Positions 53,032-61,104 of a stretch of DNA of 64,000 bases are shown piece after piece. Positions within the stretch are counted from its first letter, which is position 1. Each line of letters starts with the position of its first letter. Both the position numbers and the translations under genes were made by a program. The stretch lies in NCBI GenBank assembly GCA_020540725.1, contig JAJBSL010000001.1, positions 62,001 through 126,000 of the forward strand, read 5' to 3'. The notes below the pieces were generated by a model, which worked only from the letters and a program-made list of their open reading frames with translations, searched no databases and was not told where the DNA came from. The DNA is from Lachnospiraceae bacterium EP-SM-12S-S03. Lineage in GTDB: Bacteria; Bacillota; Clostridia; Lachnospirales; Lachnospiraceae.

Positions 53032-53994
53032 TTAATATAAATGACAAGCAACAAAATGTCCCTCTTCAACTTCCACCATATTAGGATCTGCAGTTTTGCA
53101 AATCTCCATACAATGCTGACATCTTCCCGCGAACCGGCAGCCTTTTGGTGGATTCAGTGGACTGGGAACATCACCCGCAAGCATCACTTTTTCTTTCTTT
53201 TTACTCTCATCCGGATCAGCAATCGGTATTGCTGACAAAAGCGCTTGTGTGTACGGATGCTTTGGATTCGCATACAGCATATCCGACCTTGTTAATTCCA
53301 CCATCTTTCCAAGATACATCACACCGATTCTGTCAGAAATGTGTTTCACAATCGACAAATCATGGGCAATAAATAACATTGTCAGATTTCTCTCTTTTTG
53401 AAGTTTCATCAGTAAATTGATAATTTGTGCCTGAATAGAAACATCCAATGCCGAAATAGGTTCATCACAAAAAAGAAATTCCGGATTCACCGACAACGCT
53501 CTGGCAATTCCGATTCTTTGCCTTTGCCCGCCTGAAAACTCATGGACGTTTCTTGCTGCATGCTCCACATTTAACCCAACCATCTCTAATAATTCAAAGA
53601 CTAATTTTTCTTCTTCCTTCTTGTTTTTCGCAATTTTATGAATTTGAATTCCTTCAGCAATAATTTGATAAACTTTTTGATGTGGATCTAAAGATGCATA
53701 CGGATCCTGAAAAACCATTTGTACTTTTTTTGTAAATTCAAAATGTTCCTTTCGATTCATCGCATGTACATCTTTCCCCAAAAACAAGACTTCTCCACCT
53801 GTTTTATCCACCATTCCCAAACAGGTTTTTCCACAAGTTGTTTTTCCACAGCCAGATTCTCCAACAATCCCCAATGTTTCTCCTTCATAAATATCAAACG
53901 AAACATCATCAACCGCTTTTAACTGTTGTTTTTGTTGTGTGAAATAATATTTTTGTAAATGTTTCACTTCAAAAATTTTTCTACGCTTTTCCAT
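53032..53994 (-). CDS. oppF: Oligopeptide ABC transporter ATPase (OppF/DppF type)
   Basis: A 320-residue ATPase. Walker A GESGCGKTTCGKTC (about 46), signature FSGGQRQRIGIARAL (about 155), Walker B FLFCDEPISALD (about 180) and the C-terminal cysteine-rich region PPKGCRFAGRCQHCMEIC typical of OppF/DppF. I start at ATG 53994 (MEKRRKIFEVKHL), 11 bases after AAGGAG; this overlaps oppD by 14 bp. It works as a heterodimer with OppD to drive peptide uptake. Confidence 0.93.
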   Translation of the reverse strand: MEKRRKIFEVKHLQKYYFTQQKQQLKAVDDVSFDIYEGETLGIVGESGCGKTTCGKTCLGMVDKTGGEVLFLGKDVHAMNRKEHFEFTKKVQMVFQDPYASLDPHQKVYQIIAEGIQIHKIAKNKKEEEKLVFELLEMVGLNVEHAARNVHEFSGGQRQRIGIARALSVNPEFLFCDEPISALDVSIQAQIINLLMKLQKERNLTMLFIAHDLSIVKHISDRIGVMYLGKMVELTRSDMLYANPKHPYTQALLSAIPIADPDESKKKEKVMLAGDVPSPLNPPKGCRFAGRCQHCMEICKTADPNMVEVEEGHFVACHLY

Positions 53995-54991
53995 TCTCAG
54001 CACGTCTCCTTCCCGCACGCTCATCCATCAGCCAACAGGATGCTTTATGAGTATCCGATGCCGATCTTTCTTCCGGAATGTATTTGGCACACACTTTCAT
54101 TGCATAAGGACAACGGTCACAAAAGGCACACCCCTTTGGCGGATTTGTCATGTCCGGAATACTTCCGTCAATTGCTTGAAGCATCTGTTTTCCTGTAACA
54201 TTTAATTTCGGTACAGAATTTAACAATGCTTTTGTGTATGGATGTATCGGCTGATAAAAAATTTCTCTGCACTCTCCCTCTTCCACAATTTTCCCTGCAT
54301 ACATCACAATTACTTTATCTGCTACATCTGCAACAATACCAAGATCATGTGTAATCACGAAAATTGCCATTCCCATTTGTTTTTGTAATATTTTCATCTG
54401 TTTCAAAATCTGAGCCTGTATCGTTACATCTAAAGAAGTAGTAGGTTCATCTGCAATCAAAAGTTTCGGATGTGTAATCAATGCAATCGCAATCATCACT
54501 CTTTGCCGCATTCCGCCGGATAACTCGTGCGGATATTTTCCAAGACACTGCTCCGCATCTGCAATGCCTGTCATTTGTAACATCTCGATCGCTCTTTTCC
54601 TTTTCACATCTTTACTTAATTCAGGCATATGATTATCCAAACTTTCTATAATTTGTTTTCCAATCTTCATGGTCGGATTTAACGATACCAAAGCATCCTG
54701 AAAAATCATAGAACATTCTTTTCCTCGAAATTTTCTCAGTTTAGCAGGAGATAGTTTCGTAATATCTGTCCCTGCAAATATGATTTCACTTTCTTTTGAA
54801 ACTTGCCCTGGCTTTTTTATTAAACCCATGATACTTTTCGCTGTTACAGATTTCCCACAGCCAGATTCTCCGACCAACGCAACTGTCTGCCCTTCTTTTA
54901 TAGAAAAAGAAACCTCTCTCACTGATTGCACAACACCATTATAAGTATGATATGCCACCGAAACATGTCTCATCTTTAATAAATCATTCAT
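53981..54991 (-). CDS. oppD: Oligopeptide ABC transporter ATPase (OppD/DppD type)
   Basis: A 336-residue ATPase. Walker A GESGCGKSVTAKSI (about 39), signature LSGGMRQRVMIAIALI (about 148), Walker B LLIADEPTTSLD (about 172), and the C-terminal motif PPKGCAFCDRCPYAM. I start at MNDLLKMRHVS (54991), 10 bases after AGAGG, which gives a 19-bp gap from the end of oppC at 55011. It pairs with OppF in the peptide importer. Confidence 0.93.
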   Translation of the reverse strand: MNDLLKMRHVSVAYHTYNGVVQSVREVSFSIKEGQTVALVGESGCGKSVTAKSIMGLIKKPGQVSKESEIIFAGTDITKLSPAKLRKFRGKECSMIFQDALVSLNPTMKIGKQIIESLDNHMPELSKDVKRKRAIEMLQMTGIADAEQCLGKYPHELSGGMRQRVMIAIALITHPKLLIADEPTTSLDVTIQAQILKQMKILQKQMGMAIFVITHDLGIVADVADKVIVMYAGKIVEEGECREIFYQPIHPYTKALLNSVPKLNVTGKQMLQAIDGSIPDMTNPPKGCAFCDRCPYAMKVCAKYIPEERSASDTHKASCWLMDERAGRRRAENGKA

Positions 54992-55010
54992 TCTATCTTT
55001 TCCTCTCTGA

Positions 55011-55928
55011 CTAATCTGCCACTTTCGGTTCCAACGCATTTCTAAGTACATCTCCCAATAAGTTAAAGCTTAATACCGTAATCAAAATCATAATTCCAGG
55101 GAAAACAGCTAACAACGGATAATCTAAAATATGTACTTGCGCACCTTGCAGCATACTGCCCCAAGATGCTCGTGGAATCTGCACTCCCAATCCAAGAAAA
55201 CTCAAAGAAGATTCGGTTAAAATTGCACTGGCAACGCTAAGACTCGCTGCCACAATCACAGGTCCGATAATGTTTGGAATAATATGCCGCATTATAATTC
55301 GGGAATTCGACGCTCCTAAATTTTTTGATGCAATGACAAAATCTCTTTCTTTCAAAGACATCGTTTCTGCCCTTGTGATCCTGGCTACCGAAGCCCAGGA
55401 AAATAAACTTAGAACAATGATCAATGTCGGAAGTCCCGGTTTCAAAAATGTATTCAATATTACCATCAAAAGCATACTCGGAAGTGCCAAAAAAATATCT
55501 GTAAAACTCATCAAAAAAGTATCCACTCGTCCGCCTACATATCCCGAAAATACACCAATCAACGTTCCGATGACTACAGTCATAATCATAGACATAAATC
55601 CAACCAAAAGAGAAACGCGTCCCCCATACAATGTTCTTGTGAAGTAATCTCGTCCATATTCATCCGTCCCAAACCAGTGGGTTTTGGAGATTCCCTGCAG
55701 CCTCTGTGTTGAATCCAAAGCATATGGATCATATGGACTTAATGGAGCCAATAGAGCTGCTATAATTAGAATGATCAATAAACTAAGGCTCAACATCGCA
55801 ACTTTATTAGAACGCAATTCTTTCCAAATACTTATCCATACACTTTGACTTTTGGCCGCACATTGTTTCGGCCCCTCTTTTTCTAGCCTTTCAAAAAGTT
55901 CATCTTTGATTTCCTGCTTATTTACCAT
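55011..55928 (-). CDS. oppC: Oligopeptide ABC transporter permease (OppC/DppC type)
   Basis: A 305-residue permease with a cytosolic N-terminus, one helix (about 50-70), and five more (about 110-290). The EAA-type coupling loop is around RAETMSLKERDFVIASKNLG, and the FGTDEYGRDYFTR motif near residue 90 is typical of the OppC/DppC group. GGAGGTG lies 6 bases before ATG 55928. It overlaps the end of oppB by 11 bp. Confidence 0.93.
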   Translation of the reverse strand: MVNKQEIKDELFERLEKEGPKQCAAKSQSVWISIWKELRSNKVAMLSLSLLIILIIAALLAPLSPYDPYALDSTQRLQGISKTHWFGTDEYGRDYFTRTLYGGRVSLLVGFMSMIMTVVIGTLIGVFSGYVGGRVDTFLMSFTDIFLALPSMLLMVILNTFLKPGLPTLIIVLSLFSWASVARITRAETMSLKERDFVIASKNLGASNSRIIMRHIIPNIIGPVIVAASLSVASAILTESSLSFLGLGVQIPRASWGSMLQGAQVHILDYPLLAVFPGIMILITVLSFNLLGDVLRNALEPKVAD

Positions 55929-56883
55929 TTCCCGCACCTCCACGCTTAATTCTCGGATCTACAAACGCGTACAATAAATCTGCGAGAAAATTCCCTGTGA
56001 CAAGCAAAAATCCAGAGAGCATTACATATGCCATAATGACCGGATAATCTCGCGATCCAATTGCTGACATTGCAAGTGTACCAACACCAGGCCATCCAAA
56101 TACAGTCTCAACGATAAAAGAACCACATACAAGCGATGCAAGATTCATTCCTAATAAAGTAATAATTGGAAGCAACGTATTTTTCAAAACATGGCGAAAC
56201 AATGTTTTTCTTTCAGAATTTCCTTTTGCTTCTGCGGTCAATACGTATTCCTCACTTAGCTGACCAATGGTATTGGCTCGTATGTAACGAATATAAATTG
56301 CTATATGCCCAATGCTTAATGTAATGCAAGGCAAAATCATATGTTGAAACGTATCCCATGTCGATGTGTTTCCTACCGTATGCATCCCCGATGAAGGAAG
56401 TATATGGAAAATAGAAGAAAATAAAATAATCAATAACATTCCAAACCAAAAAGACGGTAACGACATTCCCATGTAAGAAATCGAACTGATCATATTATCT
56501 ACCCATGTATTCTTTTTATATCCAGACCAAAGCCCCAAAGGAATCGCCAGAACCAAGGATAAAATAATAGAACTTCCCATTAATAAAATCGTGGCTGGTA
56601 ATCTCTGTTGAATCTGAGGCCAAACCGCTGATTTATTAGACAAGGACACTCCCATATCTCCATGCAGCATTTTGTTTGCCCATGCTCCGTATTGTTCAAC
56701 CATACTTTTATCCAATCCTAATTCTGCAATCAAATTCTCTTTTTGTTCCTCACTCATATCAGCAGTAACATACATATCTGAAATGTCTCCGGGAGCAAAA
56801 TAAATGACTGCAAAAGACAAAAACGAAATCAAGAACATAACCACTATCATTCGCACCAATTTTTTTAAGCAATATTTCCACAT
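55918..56883 (-). CDS. oppB: Oligopeptide ABC transporter permease (OppB/DppB type)
   Basis: A 321-residue permease with six transmembrane helices. The first helix has the conserved LISFLSFAVIYFAPGD; the coupling loop is near YIRANTIGQLSEEYVLTAEA (about 195-215). GGAGAAAAAG precedes the ATG. It is preceded by a hairpin (56937-56971) that separates it from the highly expressed substrate-binding protein gene. Confidence 0.93.
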   Translation of the reverse strand: MWKYCLKKLVRMIVVMFLISFLSFAVIYFAPGDISDMYVTADMSEEQKENLIAELGLDKSMVEQYGAWANKMLHGDMGVSLSNKSAVWPQIQQRLPATILLMGSSIILSLVLAIPLGLWSGYKKNTWVDNMISSISYMGMSLPSFWFGMLLIILFSSIFHILPSSGMHTVGNTSTWDTFQHMILPCITLSIGHIAIYIRYIRANTIGQLSEEYVLTAEAKGNSERKTLFRHVLKNTLLPIITLLGMNLASLVCGSFIVETVFGWPGVGTLAMSAIGSRDYPVIMAYVMLSGFLLVTGNFLADLLYAFVDPRIKRGGAGNGK

Positions 56884-56936
56884 TTCACTTTTTCTCCATT
56901 CAAATCAACAGAACAAAGAGTTCTATAGATTGAGAA

Positions 56937-56971
56937 AGAATGTGATACGTTTTTTCACGATATCACATTCT
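56937..56971 (-). terminator. Partial terminator between oppA and oppB
   Basis: On the minus strand AGAATGTGATA and TATCACATTCT form an 11-bp stem with a 13-base loop, followed by the weak T-rich TTCTC. Such hairpins after binding-protein genes usually allow partial read-through and give more binding protein than permease. Confidence 0.7.
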
Positions 56972-57001
56972 GCTTCTCACCTTGATTCAGACTTCTTTTT
57001 A

Positions 57002-58615
57002 CTATTCTACCTTAATTCCTAAATAATCTATAAATTCCGGAATTACAGAGGAACTATCCAGACCCGTTACATTCTTCTGCGAAACCATCACATAATTTGT
57101 GTATGTTAATGGATATTCCCAACATTCTTCCAATGATTTGTCTTGGATCTCATTCCATAATTTTTGTCTTTCTTCTTCGTTTACTGTTCCCAATGCTTTT
57201 GTTGCGAGATTAGAAAGTTCTTCACTGTATCCACAATCTGCAAGTCGATTTGTAAAATAACTAATTGCCTGTCCACAGTTTGTTCCACGCTGTGAATCCC
57301 ATCCATTTGTTCCAAGATCCCATGTTGCAGCCTGTTCGTCACCTGCTTTCGAGAAGAAACGTGGGAAAAATGTAGAAGTGTCACAACTTTCAATCTTCAC
57401 ATTTACCCCGATTGCTGCCAACTGCTGCTGCACAACTGTTGCAACCGCTTCCATATTTGCCCGATCCGCATTGTAAATATAAGTCAATGTCTTTCCCGCA
57501 AGCCCGGAAGATTCTGCAAGTTTTTTTGCTTCTTCCAGATTATATTCATATCCTTTGCAATCTTTATTATAAAGAGATTGATCCGGTGTCAAGAGGCTGT
57601 TTGCCGGCTCTGCAAGTTTGTCAGACCCCCATGCAAACTGAATAATCTCTTCTTTATTTAATGCAAGGAAAATAGCTTTTCTCGCATCTGGAGATAATTT
57701 TGACATTACAGATCCATTTGGATTTAACTGAATATAGTTCAAACGGGCTTCTGAAACACTATACATATTGTATTTATCTTTTGCATCTTCGTATTTTTTC
57801 AATTCCTCTGCAGAAGTTACCCGCATATAGTCAATATCACCATTTTCAAATTCAATCTGTTTCGTACTGCCACTTCCGATTGTTTTCATAATTACCGTTT
57901 CCACACTTGGTGTCCCTCTATAGTAATCTGTACGTGCTTTGAATACAAAACTGTCTTCATTTATCTCACTTACTGTATAAGCTCCTGATGTTGCCATTTC
58001 TGCCTTTTTGAAATAGTCACTGTTATCTACTTTTTTTGGATCATTATCAAAAGTATGTGCTGGCATTGGATAAAATTGTGCTAATGTTCTTGTATAATTG
58101 TCATATACCATTGGTAAAATAATTTCTAATGTCTTATCATCTTTTTCATTAAATTTTACTTCCTGTCCATTGATCTGAGTAAATGATGTCGGACCACCGT
58201 AAGTTTCTACTCCATAATTAATCGTAAACATCACATCTTTTACTGTTATCGGTTCTCCATCACTCCATGTTGCTTTATCATTAATATGAAGTGTATAAGT
58301 CAATCCATCCTCAGAAATATCTAATTTATCTGCAAGATAATATTCTAAACCATCTTTTGTTTCTGCAAACAACGGCTCATAAATCGGCCGAATTGCCTGA
58401 ACCAAATCATCGCTGCTCTGTGCACTTGGCTGAAGTGAGTTTGGCTTATATGTCATTGCGATTCTAAAAACACCACTTTCTGCTTTATTTGTTTTCTTTG
58501 CACCTTCTTCTGTTTTTACAGAATTTTCTTTCTTGTCTTCACTACTTCCGCATCCAGCAAACACGCTTACCAACATGGTAGAAGCAAGAAATAATGCCAA
58601 AATTTTTCTTTTCAT
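57002..58615 (-). CDS. oppA: Oligopeptide ABC transporter substrate-binding lipoprotein (OppA/DppA type)
   Basis: A 537-residue binding protein anchored by lipobox VSVFAGC (Cys 22) after a signal peptide. It belongs to the SBP bac 5 family; the N-terminal lobe reads FRIAMTYKPNSLQPSAQSSD and the middle carries the family motif YTLHINDKATWSDGEPITV. AGGAGG precedes the ATG. It is the first gene of the oppABCDF-PatB operon. The ligand is unknown, but co-operation with a C-S lyase suggests sulfur-containing peptides. Confidence 0.93.
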   Translation of the reverse strand: MKRKILALFLASTMLVSVFAGCGSSEDKKENSVKTEEGAKKTNKAESGVFRIAMTYKPNSLQPSAQSSDDLVQAIRPIYEPLFAETKDGLEYYLADKLDISEDGLTYTLHINDKATWSDGEPITVKDVMFTINYGVETYGGPTSFTQINGQEVKFNEKDDKTLEIILPMVYDNYTRTLAQFYPMPAHTFDNDPKKVDNSDYFKKAEMATSGAYTVSEINEDSFVFKARTDYYRGTPSVETVIMKTIGSGSTKQIEFENGDIDYMRVTSAEELKKYEDAKDKYNMYSVSEARLNYIQLNPNGSVMSKLSPDARKAIFLALNKEEIIQFAWGSDKLAEPANSLLTPDQSLYNKDCKGYEYNLEEAKKLAESSGLAGKTLTYIYNADRANMEAVATVVQQQLAAIGVNVKIESCDTSTFFPRFFSKAGDEQAATWDLGTNGWDSQRGTNCGQAISYFTNRLADCGYSEELSNLATKALGTVNEEERQKLWNEIQDKSLEECWEYPLTYTNYVMVSQKNVTGLDSSSVIPEFIDYLGIKVE

Positions 58616-58710
58616 CCTTTTCCTCCTAATCTTGTGTTAAAACTGATTTCTTTAAAACAAATTTATTGTACTGAAATTTCGTTTTCATTGGAATTGACAG
58701 AAAAACTTAT

Positions 58711-58747
58711 ATGTAAATCTTCTTTACATTTTTTGCATTCTGTAAAG
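58711..58747. promoter_or_regulatory. Overlapping TGTAAA palindromes upstream of oppA, candidate TetR operator
   Basis: ATGTAAA (58711-58717) and TTTACAT (58723-58729) are inverted with a 5-base gap; CTTTACA (58722-58728) is inverted again to TGTAAAG (58741-58747). Three half-sites of TGTAAA thus lie in the gap between oppA and the TetR-type gene. That the regulator binds here is an inference. Confidence 0.55.
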
Positions 58748-58780
58748 ATACATTTGTGTCAGAATATATTATAATAAAAG

Positions 58781-58815
58781 GTTAAAAAAAGCGGAAAGCC
58801 TATACTGCTTTCCGC
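58781..58815 (-). terminator. Terminator overlapping the 3-prime end of the TetR gene
   Basis: On the minus strand GCGGAAAGC (58815-58807) and GCTTTCCGC (58799-58791) form a perfect 9-bp stem, extended by AAA/TTT and followed by a T run. The first arm lies in the last codons of the TetR-type gene, which separates that gene from oppA. Confidence 0.85.
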
Positions 58816-59366
58816 TTTAATTTCAATTCATCCAAACATTGTACTAGAATAAATGGCATACACACTGATATATTCTTTAACAATTTTTTACTTGAACATG
58901 GACATGGTGCTTTTAACCAGCAAAAAATTTCTTCGATGACATTCCTGCTATATACTGCAATCGCATGTTCTATCTCTTCCGACAAAACAATTGTATTTAA
59001 CCGCTCTTTGAAATACTCTTCTGCATTCCCAATTAAACGTTCTCTCATTTCTTCCTGGATAGAATTTTGCCCCGCATATTGTGAAATATTCAGATAAAAA
59101 ACCCGCTTTTTCTTAAAATAATTCAATACCTCTAAATTAGTTTCATCCCAATTTTCCGAAAAATTTTCCCAGATATTTTTCATATCTTCTTTATATATCC
59201 AAAGCATCAAGTCGTATTTATCCAAAAAATGATTATAAAAAGTAGTCCTTGATGCTCCACAGTCATTTACAATATTTTGAACAGAAATATCTTCTAAAGA
59301 TTTCTTTTCTAACAAATTGCAAAATGAGTCTGCTAGAATTCGTTTTGTATCCATCTTTAAACTCAT
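58800..59366 (-). CDS. TetR family transcriptional regulator
   Basis: A 188-residue regulator with an N-terminal TetR helix-turn-helix (residues 8-55; SVQNIVNDCGASRTTFYNHF) of the DhaS/TetR type and a helical C-terminal ligand domain that is Cys-containing (CWLKAPCPCSSKKLL). GGAAGGG precedes the ATG. It lies 185 bp upstream of the opp operon on the same strand, with TGTAAA palindromes between them. Cognate control of opp is inferred from position only; the ligand is unknown. Confidence 0.88.
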   Translation of the reverse strand: MSLKMDTKRILADSFCNLLEKKSLEDISVQNIVNDCGASRTTFYNHFLDKYDLMLWIYKEDMKNIWENFSENWDETNLEVLNYFKKKRVFYLNISQYAGQNSIQEEMRERLIGNAEEYFKERLNTIVLSEEIEHAIAVYSRNVIEEIFCWLKAPCPCSSKKLLKNISVCMPFILVQCLDELKLKRKAV

Positions 59367-59547
59367 AAATCTATCCCTTCCAAGCTGTATCTAATTACTT
59401 TTGTACTTTATTATAGCAACTGCTTTTTTTGAAGTCCAATTGCTTTTTCCAAAATTATTTATAGATATTTTCTATGAAAATAGCATATAATCAAGAAATA
59501 ATTGTCAGTCTTTTAATTTTTATTTTATAATTTTGTCATTCTTTTTA

Positions 59548-59576
59548 TTGCATTGCGTTTTCGTTTTGTGTATAAT
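59548..59576 (+). promoter_or_regulatory. Sigma-A promoter of hpf
   Basis: TTGCAT (59548-59553), a 17-bp spacer and TATAAT (59571-59576) fit a vegetative promoter whose transcript would begin near 59583. Confidence 0.8.
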
Positions 59577-59585
59577 ACAAGCATA

Positions 59586-59605
59586 GTACAAATTCTATTT
59601 TGTAC
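59586..59605. promoter_or_regulatory. Palindrome just after the hpf start point
   Basis: GTACAAA (59586-59592) and TTTGTAC (59599-59605) are perfect 7-bp arms with a 6-base gap, beginning about 3 bp past the expected start point. This is the position of a repressor operator or of a 5-prime mRNA hairpin. The structure is seen; its role is unknown. Confidence 0.5.
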
Positions 59606-59630
59606 AATACGTTGAAAAGGAGTTGACATC

Positions 59631-60167
59631 ATGAATTTTATCATTAGCGGAAAAAACATCGAAATAACACAAGGTCTTAAAGACACAATAGAGCGTAAGC
59701 TCGGAAAGTTAGAAAGGTATTTCACTCCTGACACAGAAATCATTGTAACCTTAAGCGTTGAGAAAGATCGTCAGAAAATTGAGGTTACTATCCCGGTAAA
59801 AGGGGACATTATCCGTTCCGAACAGGAAAGCACCGACATGTACGTATCCATCGATCTGGTAGAAGAGGTGATCGAGAGACAGCTTCGCAAGTATAAAAAC
59901 AAACTGGTGGCAAAACATCAGGCAGGCGGAAGCTTCAATCAGACATTTGTTGAATCAGAAGATGAAGTCGCTGACAGTAACGAGATCCGTATTGTTCGTA
60001 CGAAACGTTTCGGTATCAAACCAATGTTTCCTGAAGATGCATGTATGCAAATGGATCTTTTAGGACATAACTTTTTCGTTTTCAGTAACGCAGAGACTGA
60101 AGAAGTCAATGTCGTTTATAAACGTAAAGACGGTTCTTTCGGACTCATCGAACCGGAATTTCAATAA
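59631..60167 (+). CDS. hpf: Ribosome hibernation promoting factor, long form
   Basis: A 178-residue HPF/YfiA-family protein: an N-terminal ribosome-binding domain (1-100, begins NFIISGKNIEITQGLKDTIE) and a C-terminal dimerisation domain (about 120-178, RTKRFGIKPMFPEDACMQMD and VNVVYKRKDGSFGLIEP) that builds 100S ribosome dimers. AAGGAG lies 8 bases before the ATG. The gene has its own promoter, with a palindrome at the start point, and a strong terminator, so it is monocistronic. Confidence 0.97.
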   Translation: MNFIISGKNIEITQGLKDTIERKLGKLERYFTPDTEIIVTLSVEKDRQKIEVTIPVKGDIIRSEQESTDMYVSIDLVEEVIERQLRKYKNKLVAKHQAGGSFNQTFVESEDEVADSNEIRIVRTKRFGIKPMFPEDACMQMDLLGHNFFVFSNAETEEVNVVYKRKDGSFGLIEPEFQ

Positions 60168-60180
60168 TATCGTGCAAACA

Positions 60181-60220
60181 AGGGACAGGGCAAACATTTC
60201 TTTGCCCTGTCCCTTTTTAG
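60181..60220 (+). terminator. Strong terminator after hpf
   Basis: AGGGACAGGGCAAA and TTTGCCCTGTCCCT form a perfect 14-bp stem around CATTTC and are followed by TTTTA. It covers the end of the convergent YigZ gene. Confidence 0.93.
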
Positions 60221-60873
60221 TTGTCAAAGACTTTCATCTCACCATCAATTTTTGCAAACCAGCACGTTTCCCCTATTTCCATTTCCGCCTGACCATTCGT
60301 TCCTTCCGTGATTTCCCCGATCACCGGATCTGCTTCTTCCGATGGAAGTAATACTTCTATCTTCACCTTATCTGTATATTCCGAATCTAAAATCGTAATT
60401 CCTCTTTGTCCAAGAATATACTGTATTTTTCCAAGTCCGGTATAATCTGTCTCGATCCTCAGTTTACAACCGTATATTTTGGTAATAATCTTACTAGCCA
60501 ATAGTCCTTCTTGCACCGATTTTGAGTAAGCTCTCACCAACCCTCCTGTACCAAGAAGTGTCCCTCCGAAATAACGCGTTACTACCACAGCAACATCATG
60601 TATTTCCTCTCCCAGAAGTACATCCAGCATCGGTTTCCCCGCCGTTCCCTGCGGTTCTCCATCATCACTGCACCTCTGTGTCTGGAAACGTTCCCCAAGC
60701 ACATAGGCATAACAATTATGGGTGGCATTCCAATATTGTTTCTTCATTTTTTCAATAAATTCCAATGCTTCCTCTTCCGTTTTTACCGGCTGAACTGTTG
60801 CAATAAACTTTGATTTCTTCTCCACGGTTTCCGCTTCTCTTCCTATGTATACTGTGCGATACTCTTTTAACAT
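60217..60873 (-). CDS. yigZ: YigZ/IMPACT family protein
   Basis: A 218-residue protein of the YigZ/IMPACT family. The diagnostic segment CSDDGEPQGTAGKPM (about 60-75) and VTRYFGGTLLGTGGLVRAY (about 90-110) lie in the N-terminal domain, followed by a DUF1949-type C-terminal domain (about 135-200). The exact biochemical role is not settled. I start at MLKEYRTVYIGRE (60873), 5 bases after AAAGGTG; the open frame runs upstream without a ribosome binding site. Confidence 0.92.
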   Translation of the reverse strand: MLKEYRTVYIGREAETVEKKSKFIATVQPVKTEEEALEFIEKMKKQYWNATHNCYAYVLGERFQTQRCSDDGEPQGTAGKPMLDVLLGEEIHDVAVVVTRYFGGTLLGTGGLVRAYSKSVQEGLLASKIITKIYGCKLRIETDYTGLGKIQYILGQRGITILDSEYTDKVKIEVLLPSEEADPVIGEITEGTNGQAEMEIGETCWFAKIDGEMKVFDN

Positions 60874-61104
60874 ACTTTCACCTTTTCTATTCAAAACTCT
60901 CCCGGGTCTTGGCGTAAAACCACTATATGCAAGCCCAACGTGGTTATGACCTTTTGACTCTGGCACATTACTTATACTATAAAAGATTTTAAAGGAGTTC
61001 ACAACATTTTCTTAATTTTTTCCTAGTATTTGTGAACTTTTCAATTTTTGCTTTATTTAAAATTAGTTATTTGCTATAATAGCATGGTAAAAGGAGGCAA
61101 TGTC

